Source: Alphaproteobacteria bacterium
Lineage (GTDB): Bacteria; Pseudomonadota; Alphaproteobacteria; ATCC43930; CGMCC-115725
DNA length: 61,106 bases
Reading direction: 5' to 3'
NCBI GenBank assembly: GCA_030041385.1
Contig: JASHNY010000078.1
Span: 1 to 61,106 of the forward strand
Shown here: in pieces, positions 1 to 8,177 of the stretch
Position numbering within the stretch: the stretch's first letter is position 1
Layout of the letters: the number at the start of each line of letters is the position of its first letter
Translations under genes and position numbers: made by a program
The notes under the pieces: generated by a model
Seen by the model: the letters and a program-made list of their open reading frames with translations, nothing else
Told to the model about the DNA's origin: nothing
Database searches by the model: none

Positions 1-1017
1 TCGGTCGACAAGGTCGCGGCGGTGTTCGGGTGCTGGACCTCGGTGTCGCGCAAATCGGTGTTGCCGGTATTCGAGCAGCTCGACGGCATCCTGTTGTATC
101 CGGTCCAGTACGAAGGCCAGGAATGCAGCCGCAACGTGTTCTACACCGGCGCGGCGCCGAACCAGCAGGCGATCCCGGCGGTCGATTACCTGATGAACCA
201 GGTCAACGTGAAGCGCTGGGTGCTGGAAGGAACTGACTACGTCTACCCGCGCACCACCAACAAAATCCTCGAAGCATACCTCAAGGACGTGCTGAAGGTC
301 GCGCCCGAAGACATCATGATCAATTACACGCCGTTCGGCTTCTCCGACTGGCAGACCGAAGTGTCGAAGATCTAGGCTTTCGGTTCGGCCGGCAAGAAGA
401 CGGCGGTGGTGTCCACGATCAACGGCGATGCCAACGTTCCGTTCTACAAGGAGCTCGGCAACCAGGGCATCAAGGCGACCGACATTCCGGTGGTCGCGTT
501 CAGCGTCGGCGAGCAGGAATTGGCCGGCATCGACACCAAGCCGCTGATCGGCCATCTCGCGGCGTGGAACTATTTCCAGAGCGTCGATACCCCCGCCAAC
601 AAGGAAGTCGTGGCCGCGTTCAAGAAGTTCGCCAACAACGACAAACGCGTCTTCAACGACCCGATGGAGGCGCATTACATCGGCTTCAACATGTGGGTGA
701 AGGCCGTCGAAAAGGCCGGCACCACCGAGCACAACGCGGTCATCGACGCGATGGTCGGGGTGGCCCACCCCAACCTGTCCGGCGATTACGCGACGATGAT
801 GCCCAACCATCACCTGACCAAGCCGGTACTGATCGGCGAGGTGCAGGGCAACGGGATGTTCAACGTCGTGTGGCAGACGCCGGGCCTCGTCGTCGCCCAG
901 CCGTGGTCGCCCTATCTGCCCGAAAGCAAGCACCTGATCGGCGATTGGCTGCCGCCGATGTCGTGCGGCAATTACGACGTCGTCGCCGGCAAATGCCTCG
1001 GCAACCACAAGGCCTAG
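1..1017 (+). pseudogene. urtA: UrtA urea-binding protein, 5' partial, interrupted by in-frame TAG
   Basis: Periplasmic urea-binding component of the Urt ABC importer. The N-terminus and signal peptide lie left of the window. Frame 1 is open from base 1 ([20 protein letters not shown]), passes the UrtA-typical STINGDANVPFYKELGN segment and ends at TAG 1015-1017. An in-frame TAG at 373-375 splits it between EVSKI and AFGSAGKKT. UrtA relatives carry a sense residue there, usually Lys, one base away (AAG to TAG). The frame and the UrtA similarity continue on both sides without a gap, so this is a nonsense change and not a frameshift. TAG is an ordinary stop in neighbouring genes (urtE, infC, rplT, glmU), which argues against recoding. 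The gene is either inactive here or a base is wrong. It is the first gene of urtABCDE. Confidence 0.9.
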
Positions 1018-1048
1018 GCGAAACCCGGCGGGTGGAAATGATGCGTCC

Positions 1049-1151
1049 TTCGAGACGCCCGCTGCGCAGGCTCGTCAGGATGAGGGCCGTTTCTCGTGCC
1101 GTCGACAATGGACCTCATGGTGAGGAGCGGTGCGCAGCACCGCGTCTCGAA
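1049..1151. repeat. Palindromic intergenic repeat between urtA and urtB
   Basis: Arms TTCGAGACGC (1049-1058) and GCGTCTCGAA (1142-1151) pair perfectly. Inner segments also pair: GCTGCGCA with TGCGCAGC, and the GATGAGG region with CCTCATGG. The whole unit can fold into one long imperfect hairpin of about 100 nt. Units of this kind are common between genes in alphaproteobacterial genomes. It ends 6 nt before the urtB start and may modulate downstream expression. Confidence 0.75.
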
Positions 1152-1157
1152 CCACGC

Positions 1158-2795
1158 ATGACGCCGATGCAGTCGAAAATCGCCGCAGGGGGACGCTGCC
1201 TTCGATCGTGCGGCCTGGTGCTGGCGCTGCTGCTTGCGGCGGCGCTGGCGTGGCCGGCGCCGGCCCGCGCCGATCCGTTCGCCGCCATCGCTGCGACCAA
1301 TTTCGACGCGGTGGCAGACGGCGTGCGGGCGCTCGCGGTCTCCGGCAATCCGCGCGCCGCGGCGGTCATCGCCGCGTTGCGCGACGGCCGCCTCTACGCC
1401 TGGCGCTGGCCGCGGCCGGATGCGCCGCTGTTCATCCGCACCGATAGCGGCTTCGCCGACGCCCGCACCGGCGCCAAGGTGAGCGCACCGCCGCCGCTGA
1501 ATTTGCGCCGCGTCATCGTCAACGATTCGGTGCGCGCCGCGATCGAGACCGCGGAAGGTGCGCTCGACCTGTTTTCGCCGCAACCGGCGGCGCGGCGCCG
1601 CGCCGCCGAGGCGCTCTACCAGTCGGCCGCGCCCGGCGCGCTGCCGCTGATCGAGCGGGCCCTGGCGAAGGAGCGGGACGCCGGCGTCGCCCGCGTGTTG
1701 CGCGAGGCCAAGGCCGCGACCCTGCTGAAATCGGGCTCGGGCGACATCCCAGCGCGGCTTGCCGCGGTGGCCGAGCTGGCGGCGCGCGCCGATCTGTCGG
1801 CCCGCAGCCTGCTTGCCTCGCTGCAAGGACAGCCGCCCACGGTCGCCAGCGCCATCAGCGCGGCGATCGCCACGATCGATCGCCGCCTCGAGCTCTGGGG
1901 CCTGCTCGAAAATGTCTATTACGGCATCAGCCTCGGCGCGGTCCTGCTGCTGGCCGCTTCGGGGCTGGCGATCACCTTCGGGGTCATGGGCGTCATCAAT
2001 ATGGCGCATGGCGAGATGGTCATGGTTGGCGCCTACACGACCTTCGTCGTCCAGCAATTGATCGCCGCCTTTGCCCCGGCGCTGACCGAGCTGGGCCTGT
2101 TGTTCGCGATACCGGCGGCGTTTGTCGTCGCCGGCCTGCTCGGCATGGCGATCGAGCGGACATTGATCCGGTTTCTCTATGGCCGACCGCTCGAGACCCT
2201 GCTCGCCACCTGGGGATTGAGCCTCATCCTGCAGCAGGCGGTGCGCAGCATTTTCGGCCCGACCAACCAGAACGTGACCTCGCCCGATTGGATGAGCGGC
2301 GCGGTGAGCCTCGGCGGGCTGACGCTGACCGTGAACCGGCTGTGGATCATCGCCTTTGCGATACTGGTGCTCGCCGCATTGATGGCGGTGCTGCGCTGGG
2401 GCGGGCTCGGGCGCAACATCCGCGCGGTGATGCAGAACCGGCGCATGGCGGCGGCGATGGGCATCCGCACCCCGTGGATCGACGCGCTGACCTTCGGCCT
2501 CGGCTCCGGCATTGCCGGGATCGCCGGGGTGGCGCTGTCGCAGATCGACAATGTCAGCCCCAATCTCGGGCAGAACTACATCATCGACAGCTTCCTCGTC
2601 GTCGTGGTCGGCGGCGTCGGCAATCTGTGGGGGACGCTGTTCGGCGCGATGCTGCTCGGCGTCGTCGACAAGTTCGTCGAGCCATTCGAAGGGGCGGTAT
2701 TGGCCAAGATCATCGTGCTCGTGTTCCTGATCCTGTTCATCCAGCGCCGGCCGGGCGGCATGTTCCCGCTCAAGGGGCGGGCGGCGGAGGCATGA
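1158..2795 (+). CDS. urtB: Urea ABC transporter permease UrtB
   Basis: Inner-membrane permease of the urea importer, 545 aa, the normal size for UrtB with its long periplasmic N-terminal part. Residues 1-38 look like a signal peptide (hydrophobic LVLALLLAAALAWP then ARA-D). About residues 40-245 are Ala-rich and helical, resembling HEAT repeats. The C-terminal 300 residues are a LivH-type permease, with NMAHGEMVMVGAY near its start and VVVVGGVGNLWGT late. ATG 1158 is chosen because it directly precedes the signal peptide; upstream sequence is repeat. The stop overlaps the urtC start by 4 nt (ATGA), so the two are translationally coupled. Confidence 0.93.
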   Translation: MTPMQSKIAAGGRCLRSCGLVLALLLAAALAWPAPARADPFAAIAATNFDAVADGVRALAVSGNPRAAAVIAALRDGRLYAWRWPRPDAPLFIRTDSGFADARTGAKVSAPPPLNLRRVIVNDSVRAAIETAEGALDLFSPQPAARRRAAEALYQSAAPGALPLIERALAKERDAGVARVLREAKAATLLKSGSGDIPARLAAVAELAARADLSARSLLASLQGQPPTVASAISAAIATIDRRLELWGLLENVYYGISLGAVLLLAASGLAITFGVMGVINMAHGEMVMVGAYTTFVVQQLIAAFAPALTELGLLFAIPAAFVVAGLLGMAIERTLIRFLYGRPLETLLATWGLSLILQQAVRSIFGPTNQNVTSPDWMSGAVSLGGLTLTVNRLWIIAFAILVLAALMAVLRWGGLGRNIRAVMQNRRMAAAMGIRTPWIDALTFGLGSGIAGIAGVALSQIDNVSPNLGQNYIIDSFLVVVVGGVGNLWGTLFGAMLLGVVDKFVEPFEGAVLAKIIVLVFLILFIQRRPGGMFPLKGRAAEA

Positions 2796-3919
2796 TGCGC
2801 GCCGACCGATTGACGATCGCGACGCTTGCCTGCGTGCTCGGCGGGGCGGCGCTGCTCGCCGCGCTCAACCTGCTGACCCCGGCGGGGAGCGCGGTGCATG
2901 TGCCCAGCTTCGTGATCTCGCTGGTCGGCAAGTATCTGTGCTACGCGATCCTGGCTGTGGCGATCGACCTGGTATGGGGCTATGCCGGCATCCTGACGCT
3001 TGGCCACGCCGCGTTCTTCGCCCTCGGCGGCTACGCCATGGGCATGTACCTGATGCGCGAGATCGGCGCCCGCGGCGTCTATGCCAACCCGGTGCTGCCC
3101 GATTTCATGGTGTTCATCGGCTGGAACAAATTGCCCTGGTACTGGTACGGGTTCGACCATTTCTGGTTTGCGCTGGCGATGGTGGCGCTGGTGCCGGGCG
3201 TATTGGCCTGGGTGTTCGGCTGGTTCGCCTTCCGCTCGCGCGTTTCCGGCGTCTATCTGTCGATCATCACCCAGGCGCTGACCTATGCGCTGATGCTCGC
3301 CTTCTTTCGCAACGACATGGGCTTTGGCGGCAATAACGGGATGACCGATTTCAAGGACATCGCCGGCTTCCCGCTGAACCGCGAAACCACCTCGGTCGGG
3401 CTGATGCTGATTACCGCCGCGGTGCTCGCCACCGCCTTCGTGCTGGCGCGGGCGGCCATGCGCACGCGTTTCGGCAAGGTCTTGGTGGCGATCCGCGACG
3501 CCGAGGCGCGCACGCGCTTTCTCGGCTACCGCCCGGAAGCGTACAAATTGGCGGTGTGGGTGGCCTCCGCCGTCATCGCCGGGATCGGCGGTGCGCTTTA
3601 CGTGCCGCAGGTCGGCATCATCAACCCGTCGGAATTCGCCCCCGGCAACTCGATCGAGGCGGTGATCTGGGTCGCGGTCGGCGGCCGCGCCACATTGGCC
3701 GGCGCGATCCTCGGCGCGGTCCTGGTCAATCTGGGCAAGACCTGGTTTACGAGCGCGCTCCCCGAATTGTGGCTGTTCGCGATCGGCCTTCTGTTCATCC
3801 TGGTCACCGTGTTCCTGCCCCGCGGCATCATCGGCCTGGTCGCTGGCCGCGGCGCCGCCGCCCTGCCCGAGCACGAGCCGGCCGCGGCAAATTCCGCGGC
3901 GCGCGAGGCAACCGGATGA
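2792..3919 (+). CDS. urtC: Urea ABC transporter permease UrtC
   Basis: Second membrane permease of the urea importer, LivM type, 375 aa, pairing with UrtB to form the channel. It shows several hydrophobic segments, the LivM-type AGILTLGHAAFFALGGYAMG motif and the late GGRATLAGAILGA segment. The ATGATG start overlaps the urtB stop, and the stop overlaps the urtD start by 4 nt (ATGA). The tight overlaps place urtBCD on one transcript. Confidence 0.93.
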   Translation: MMRADRLTIATLACVLGGAALLAALNLLTPAGSAVHVPSFVISLVGKYLCYAILAVAIDLVWGYAGILTLGHAAFFALGGYAMGMYLMREIGARGVYANPVLPDFMVFIGWNKLPWYWYGFDHFWFALAMVALVPGVLAWVFGWFAFRSRVSGVYLSIITQALTYALMLAFFRNDMGFGGNNGMTDFKDIAGFPLNRETTSVGLMLITAAVLATAFVLARAAMRTRFGKVLVAIRDAEARTRFLGYRPEAYKLAVWVASAVIAGIGGALYVPQVGIINPSEFAPGNSIEAVIWVAVGGRATLAGAILGAVLVNLGKTWFTSALPELWLFAIGLLFILVTVFLPRGIIGLVAGRGAAALPEHEPAAANSAAREATG

Positions 3920-4659
3920 TCGACGGGACCATCCTCTATCTCGACGGCGTCACCGTTTCGTTCGACGGGTTCAAGGCGCTCAATTCGCTGTCCCTGGTAT
4001 TGGAACCGGGGGAATTGCGTGCGGTGATCGGCCCCAACGGCGCCGGCAAGACCACGATGATGGACGTGATTACCGGCAAGACGCGGCCCGATGCCGGCGA
4101 CGTGTTCTTTCGCGGCGACCACGATCTGACCCGGCTCGACGAGGCGGCGATCGCCAATCTCGGCATCGGCCGCAAGTTTCAGCGCCCGACCGTATTCGAA
4201 CATCTGAGCGTGCGCGAAAACCTCGAATTGTCGCTGGCCGGCAGCCGCAGCACCTGGCACGCGCTGTTTTCGCGCCAGCAGGCGGCGCAGCGCGAGGCGA
4301 TTGGCGCGACATTGCAGCGCATCGGCCTCGGCGAGCGCGCGGCGCAGCCGGCCGGCGCGCTGAGCCACGGCCAGAAGCAGTGGCTCGAGATCGGCATGCT
4401 GCTGATCCATGACCGCACCCTGCTGCTGCTCGACGAGCCGGTCGCCGGCATGACCGACCGCGAAACCGAAGAGACCGCGGCGCTGATCCTCGACCTCGCA
4501 CGCGATCGCTCGATCATCGTCGTCGAGCACGACATGGCTTTCGTGCGCAGCCTCGGCGCCCGGGTGACGGTGCTGCACGAGGGCGCGGTATTGGCCGAAG
4601 GCTCGATCGAGCACGTGCAGAACCACCCGCGCGTCATCGAAGTGTATCTCGGGCGCTGA
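3916..4659 (+). CDS. urtD: Urea ABC transporter ATP-binding protein UrtD
   Basis: ATPase subunit (LivG type) of the urea importer, 247 aa, cytoplasmic. Walker A is GPNGAGKT (residues 39-46). The ABC signature is the variant LSHGQKQWLEIGM, and Walker B is LLLLDEPVAGM followed by the switch His in VEHDM. UrtD proteins typically carry SHGQKQ in place of LSGGQ, which supports urea over amino acid specificity. It is coupled to urtC by a 4-nt overlap; a palindromic repeat separates it from urtE. Confidence 0.94.
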   Translation: MIDGTILYLDGVTVSFDGFKALNSLSLVLEPGELRAVIGPNGAGKTTMMDVITGKTRPDAGDVFFRGDHDLTRLDEAAIANLGIGRKFQRPTVFEHLSVRENLELSLAGSRSTWHALFSRQQAAQREAIGATLQRIGLGERAAQPAGALSHGQKQWLEIGMLLIHDRTLLLLDEPVAGMTDRETEETAALILDLARDRSIIVVEHDMAFVRSLGARVTVLHEGAVLAEGSIEHVQNHPRVIEVYLGR

Positions 4660-4663
4660 GCAT

Positions 4664-4751
4664 GTCATTGCGAGGAGGCGCAGCCGACGAAGCAATCTCG
4701 AGGGGACGAGATTCGGCCGGCCCGAGATTGCTTCGCTGCGGTCGCAATGAC
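4664..4751. repeat. Palindromic repeat between urtD and urtE
   Basis: The left arm begins GTCATTGCGAGGAGGCGCAG (4664) and runs to AGCAATCTCG at 4700. The right arm runs from CGAGATTGCTTCGCTGCG (4723) to CGCAATGAC (4751) and is its near-complete reverse complement. This is the widespread 'TCATTGCGAG ... GAAGCAATC' intergenic palindrome. It lies inside an otherwise tightly packed operon and could act as an mRNA-stabilising hairpin or partial terminator that sets urtE level. Confidence 0.8.
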
Positions 4752-4775
4752 CGCAAAACAGCGGTGGGTTAGGCG

Positions 4776-5471
4776 ATGCTCGAAGTCGACGGGGTCGATC
4801 TCTATTACGGCGCGAGCCACGCGCTGCGCCGGGTCAGCCTTGCCGCGAAGACGGGCGAGGTCACCTGCGTGCTCGGCCGCAACGGCGTCGGCAAGACCAG
4901 CCTGCTGCGCGCGATCTTTGGCCTGCAGCCGATCCGCGCCGGCCAGATCCGCTGGAACGGGAAGGCCATCGCCGGCCTGCCGCCGCACGAGCGGGCGCGC
5001 GCCGGCCTGGCGCTGGTGCCGCAGGGCCGCGAGATTTTTCCGCGCCTGTCGGTGCGGGAGAACCTCGAAACCGGCTTCGCGATCCTGCCGCGCCGCCTGC
5101 GCCATATCCCGGACGAGATTTTCGAGCTGTTCCCGGTGCTGAAGGATATGCTCGGCCGGCGCGGCGGCGATCTGTCGGGCGGCCAGCAGCAGCAATTGGC
5201 AATTGCCCGCGCGCTGGTGATGCGGCCGGGCCTGTTGATCCTCGACGAGCCGACCGAAGGCATCCAGCCCTCGATCATCAAGGATATCGGCCGCGTCATC
5301 GCCCATCTCGCGGCGCGCGGCGACATGGCGATCCTGCTGGTCGAGCAGTATTTCGACTTTGCCCGCGACCTCGCCGCCGCCTATGTCGTCCTCGAACGCG
5401 GCGAAGTGGTATTGTCCGGCCGCGCCGGCGAGATGGACGAGACCGCGGTGCGCAGCTATCTGACCGTGTAG
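4776..5471 (+). CDS. urtE: Urea ABC transporter ATP-binding protein UrtE
   Basis: Second ATPase (LivF type) of the urea importer, 231 aa, the usual size. Walker A is GRNGVGKT (34-41), Q-loop in VPQGREIFPRL, signature LSGGQQQQLAIARAL, Walker B LLILDEPTEGIQPS, and switch His replaced by Gln in LLVEQYFDFA, as is usual in LivF/UrtE. The ATG follows the palindromic repeat by 24 nt. It is convergent with the response regulator, with 13 nt between the stops, and is the last urt gene. No urease genes are in the window. Confidence 0.94.
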   Translation: MLEVDGVDLYYGASHALRRVSLAAKTGEVTCVLGRNGVGKTSLLRAIFGLQPIRAGQIRWNGKAIAGLPPHERARAGLALVPQGREIFPRLSVRENLETGFAILPRRLRHIPDEIFELFPVLKDMLGRRGGDLSGGQQQQLAIARALVMRPGLLILDEPTEGIQPSIIKDIGRVIAHLAARGDMAILLVEQYFDFARDLAAAYVVLERGEVVLSGRAGEMDETAVRSYLTV

Positions 5472-5484
5472 GCCCGCCGCCGGC

Positions 5485-6204
5485 TCAGCCGGGCTCGACC
5501 GGCGGGGCGAAGATGTAGCCGCCGCCGCGCACGGTCTTGATCAGGGTCGGGTTTTGCGGATCGTCCTCGATCTTGCGGCGGAGCCGCCCGACCTGTACGT
5601 CGATCGTGCGGTCGAACGGGCCGGCCTCGCGGTTGCGCGCCAGGTCGAGAAGCCGGTCGCGCGACAACACCTGGTTGGCGTTGTTGACGAAGGCAGCAAG
5701 CAGGTCGAACTCGCCGGTGGTCAGCCGTACCTCGTCGCCGGATGGGGCGGTAAGCGCCCGGCTCGACAGGTCGAGCTCCCACCCCGCAAAGCGCACGCGC
5801 GAGCGCACCGACAGCGACCGCTCGCCGCCGGGCGACTGGATGCGGCGCAACACGCTTTTGACCCGGGCCAGCAATTCGCGCAGGTTGAACGGCTTAGGCA
5901 GATAGTCGTCGGCCCCCATTTCGAGGCCGATGATGCGGTCGACGAGATCGCCGCGGCCCGTCAGGATCACGATCCCGACCTGGGACTCGCTGCGCAACGC
6001 CCGGGCCAGCGCCAGCCCGTCTTCGCCCGGCAGCATCAGATCGAGAATGACGAGATCGACCGGCGTCTGCGCCAGCAGGCGCCGCATGTCGTCGCCGTTG
6101 CGCGCCGTCGAGACCCGGTAGCCCTCGCCGGTCAGATATTCCTGGACAACGTCGCAGATCTCGGGCTGATCGTCGACGATCAGAATATGGCCGTTATCGC
6201 TCAA
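5485..6204 (-). CDS. OmpR-family response regulator
   Basis: Two-component transcription factor, 239 aa. The receiver domain (about 5-118) has the acidic pair D11/D12, phospho-acceptor D55 in LVILDLMLPG and K104 in LPKPF. The winged-helix DNA-binding domain (about 135-235) has the OmpR signatures LTTGEFDLLAAF and FDRTIDVQVGRLRRKIEDDP. No histidine kinase is adjacent, so its partner is unknown. Its 5' region (6205-6419, 215 nt) is shared with the divergent ECF sigma gene, and the two could be regulated together, though that is only inferred from layout. It converges on urtE. Confidence 0.92.
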   Translation of the reverse strand: MSDNGHILIVDDQPEICDVVQEYLTGEGYRVSTARNGDDMRRLLAQTPVDLVILDLMLPGEDGLALARALRSESQVGIVILTGRGDLVDRIIGLEMGADDYLPKPFNLRELLARVKSVLRRIQSPGGERSLSVRSRVRFAGWELDLSSRALTAPSGDEVRLTTGEFDLLAAFVNNANQVLSRDRLLDLARNREAGPFDRTIDVQVGRLRRKIEDDPQNPTLIKTVRGGGYIFAPPVEPG

Positions 6205-6419
6205 GCCAGGGAACCCTTGCCCACCGCGGCGGCTCCGCTACACTGTGTCCGTCGCTGCGGAGCCTTGCCAGATGGAACGTGCTGCGCGCCACACATGGTT
6301 ACACTTTCTTACACAAAACCGCTTCCGCTGCCATCATCGGTTTAAGCGCGGCGACTAGGCTCCTTGTTGTACGGACTCATCCCCGAAAGGACGGGACCGT
6401 TCGCTGAGAGGAGTTCCTT

Positions 6420-7091
6420 ATGGACGATTTGTACCGGAAAATCGAAGCGGAAATACCGCGGCTGCGGCGGTATGCGCGCGCGCTCTGCCGCGATGTCGCG
6501 ACCGCGGACGATCTCGTCCAGGATTGTCTCGCGCGGGCGCTCGCCAAGTTGCACCTGTGGCAGGAAGGCACCGACCTGCGCGCCTGGCTGTTCACGATTC
6601 TGCACAACCAGCATGTCAACCGCATCCGCCGCGCGGTGCGCGAAGGCGCCGCGGTCGAGCTTAGCGAAAACGAACCCTCGCTGACCCAGGCGCCGCGGCA
6701 GGACCGGCGGCTGGAATTGCGCGACCTCGACTGTGCGCTGTCGCGCCTGCCGGAAGAGCAGCGCTCGGTCATCCTCCTGGTCGGGCTCGAGGGCATGCGC
6801 TACGAAGACGTGGCCGAAGTGCTGGCGGTGCCGGTCGGCACCGTGCGCTCGCGCCTGTCGCGCGGGCGCGAAGCGCTGCGCCACCTGATCGGCACCGTTC
6901 CCGACCGCCGGGCCGAGCACGTCATGGCCGAGGTCTGCGCGCTGCGCCGCAAGCATGACGGGTTCGCCGGCGAAGCGCGGCCCGGCCAGCGTCGCCCGCC
7001 GGCGCACCGCGCCGCGATCCGCACCGGCAAGCGGGTGTCGCCGGTGCGTCGCCGCCGGCACGAACCGGAACGCGCCGCCGCGCGCGGATGA
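6420..7091 (+). CDS. ECF-type RNA polymerase sigma factor with basic C-terminal tail
   Basis: Sigma-70 family factor of the extracytoplasmic-function type, 223 aa. Region 2 spans about 5-75 (LRRYARALCRDVATADDLVQ ... LRAWLFTILHN). Region 4 spans about 105-155 (LSRLPEEQRSVILLVGLEGM ... VPVGTVRSRLSRGREALRHL). The group resembles alphaproteobacterial EcfG/RpoE-like factors, but no NepR, PhyR or other anti-sigma gene is adjacent. Residues after about 170 form an Arg/Pro-rich basic tail that is longer than usual and may be disordered or a drifted extension. The start follows GAGAGGAGTTCCTT, a good ribosome-binding site. Confidence 0.9.
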   Translation: MDDLYRKIEAEIPRLRRYARALCRDVATADDLVQDCLARALAKLHLWQEGTDLRAWLFTILHNQHVNRIRRAVREGAAVELSENEPSLTQAPRQDRRLELRDLDCALSRLPEEQRSVILLVGLEGMRYEDVAEVLAVPVGTVRSRLSRGREALRHLIGTVPDRRAEHVMAEVCALRRKHDGFAGEARPGQRRPPAHRAAIRTGKRVSPVRRRRHEPERAAARG

Positions 7092-7116
7092 TCCGGATTG
7101 CGGCGGCTTTGTGATT

Positions 7117-7419
7117 TTATGGCCGCCGCACAGAGTCGCCTGCCGCCTTCCTTCCCCGGAAATCCGTCCGGGGAAGGCGCCGCGGGCAGGCGATTTTCCT
7201 GCTATCGATGAGCTGAAACGCGCCGTTCCAGGCGCGCGACAAATCCACCGCCGCCAGCGCCTCGACACCCGGCCGGCCGAAATCGTCGCTATCGACATAG
7301 CGGAACGGGTACGGGCCGCGGTGCAGTTCGCGCACTACCCGTTCGAGCGTGGCGACATGGCGCTTGATCGGTGCGCCGAAGCTGCAATTGCCGACGACGG
7401 CAAGGTCGAGGCTCATCAT
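7117..7419 (-). pseudogene. Remnant of a GH15-family glucoamylase/trehalase gene
   Basis: About 100 codons overlapping the otsB stop (ATGATGA). It begins MSLDLAVVGNCSFGA, like the N-terminus of GH15 glucoamylase/trehalase-like proteins found beside otsBA. It then jumps to ATLERVVRELHRG and FRYVDSDDFGRP, which resemble the C-terminal catalytic part, then to VEALAAV and LSRAWNGAF, which resemble the last residues of the family. Normal members are about 600 aa, so most of the protein has been removed by deletions that kept the reading frame. The tail after AWNGAF (to 7117) is probably read-through. The family match is from memory of its signatures; a profile search would confirm it. The product is unlikely to be an active hydrolase. 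Confidence 0.6.
7151..7176 (-). terminator. Perfect hairpin at the 3' end of the trehalose operon
   Basis: CTTCCCCGGA (7151-7160) and TCCGGGGAAG (7167-7176) form a 10-bp stem with a 6-nt loop at the distal end of otsA-otsB-GH15 remnant. No T-run follows on either strand, so intrinsic termination is uncertain; it may be a 3'-end stabilising or Rho-assisted hairpin. Confidence 0.4.
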
Positions 7420-8174
7420 CGCCGGCTGCCGCGCGCCAGCCACGCGATCACCTCGGCCACGCCGGGCAGGCGATAGCGCGCCGCCGAGACCCCGGGCCCG
7501 ACCTTGACCGAGACGCCATCCATGCTGTCGACCCGGGCGAACCCGTCCTCGTCGGTGGCGTCGTCGCCGACGAATATCGGCACCCGGCCGCGGAACGGCG
7601 CCTCGCCGGCGAGGTCGGCGATGGCATGGCCCTTGCCGACCGACGCGGGAACCAGCTCGATGACCTTGTTGCCGTCGATCGCGCGCAGCCCGCCGCCGCT
7701 CGCGACGACGGCATCCCGCGTTGCATCTCGGCACGCCGCCGCCAGATGCGGCGCGTTGCGATAGTGCAAGGCGACGCTGCCGCCCTTGTCCTCCAGCATG
7801 GCCCCCGGGTGGCAGGCCGCGAAGCGGGCGAGCGCGTCAAGGCTCGGCTGCATCGCTGCCTCGGCGGCGCGGCGGCTGAGGCGGCCGTCGGCATGACGGA
7901 TTTCGAGCCCGTGCTGGCCGGCCATCGGGGCGGTAAACGGCGCCAGCAGCCGCAGCAGGTCGACGATCCGCCGGCCGCTGACCACCGCGACGGCACCGCC
8001 GAGCCGATCGGACAGGGCGGCCAGCATATCGGGCAGACCCGGCGTCACGTGCACCTGGTCGGGGGTCGGGGCCAGCCCGACGAGGGTCCCGTCGAAATCG
8101 AGGAACAGCGCATCGTCGGGCGTCAGCGGCGGCGGCCGGCGGATTGCGCCGGCGGCCTTATCGCGGTCGGACAT
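7416..8174 (-). CDS. otsB: Trehalose-6-phosphate phosphatase OtsB
   Basis: HAD-superfamily phosphatase that releases trehalose from trehalose 6-phosphate, 252 aa. The nucleophile motif LDFDGT (D26, D28) is near the N-terminus, VVSGR is the Thr/Ser motif II region, K in GNKVIEL is motif III, and FVGDDATDEDGF is the Mg-binding motif IV typical of OtsB. It starts 3 nt after otsA and its stop overlaps the start of the GH15 remnant. Role: last step of osmoprotectant trehalose synthesis. Confidence 0.95.
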   Translation of the reverse strand: MSDRDKAAGAIRRPPPLTPDDALFLDFDGTLVGLAPTPDQVHVTPGLPDMLAALSDRLGGAVAVVSGRRIVDLLRLLAPFTAPMAGQHGLEIRHADGRLSRRAAEAAMQPSLDALARFAACHPGAMLEDKGGSVALHYRNAPHLAAACRDATRDAVVASGGGLRAIDGNKVIELVPASVGKGHAIADLAGEAPFRGRVPIFVGDDATDEDGFARVDSMDGVSVKVGPGVSAARYRLPGVAEVIAWLARGSRR

Positions 8175-8177
8175 CGG

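Noticed and set aside
373-375. TAG in urtA as programmed recoding (pyrrolysine or other)
   Set aside because: TAG terminates many intact genes here (urtE, glmU, glmS, infC, rpmI, rplT) and no downstream recoding element is visible.
1014-1157. Small gene in the urtA-urtB gap
   Set aside because: All open frames there run through the palindromic repeat and lack a start with a ribosome-binding site.
6272-6295. GGAAC ... GTT as an EcfG-type promoter upstream of the ECF sigma gene
   Set aside because: The spacer is about 19 nt where 16-17 is expected, so the match is not credible.
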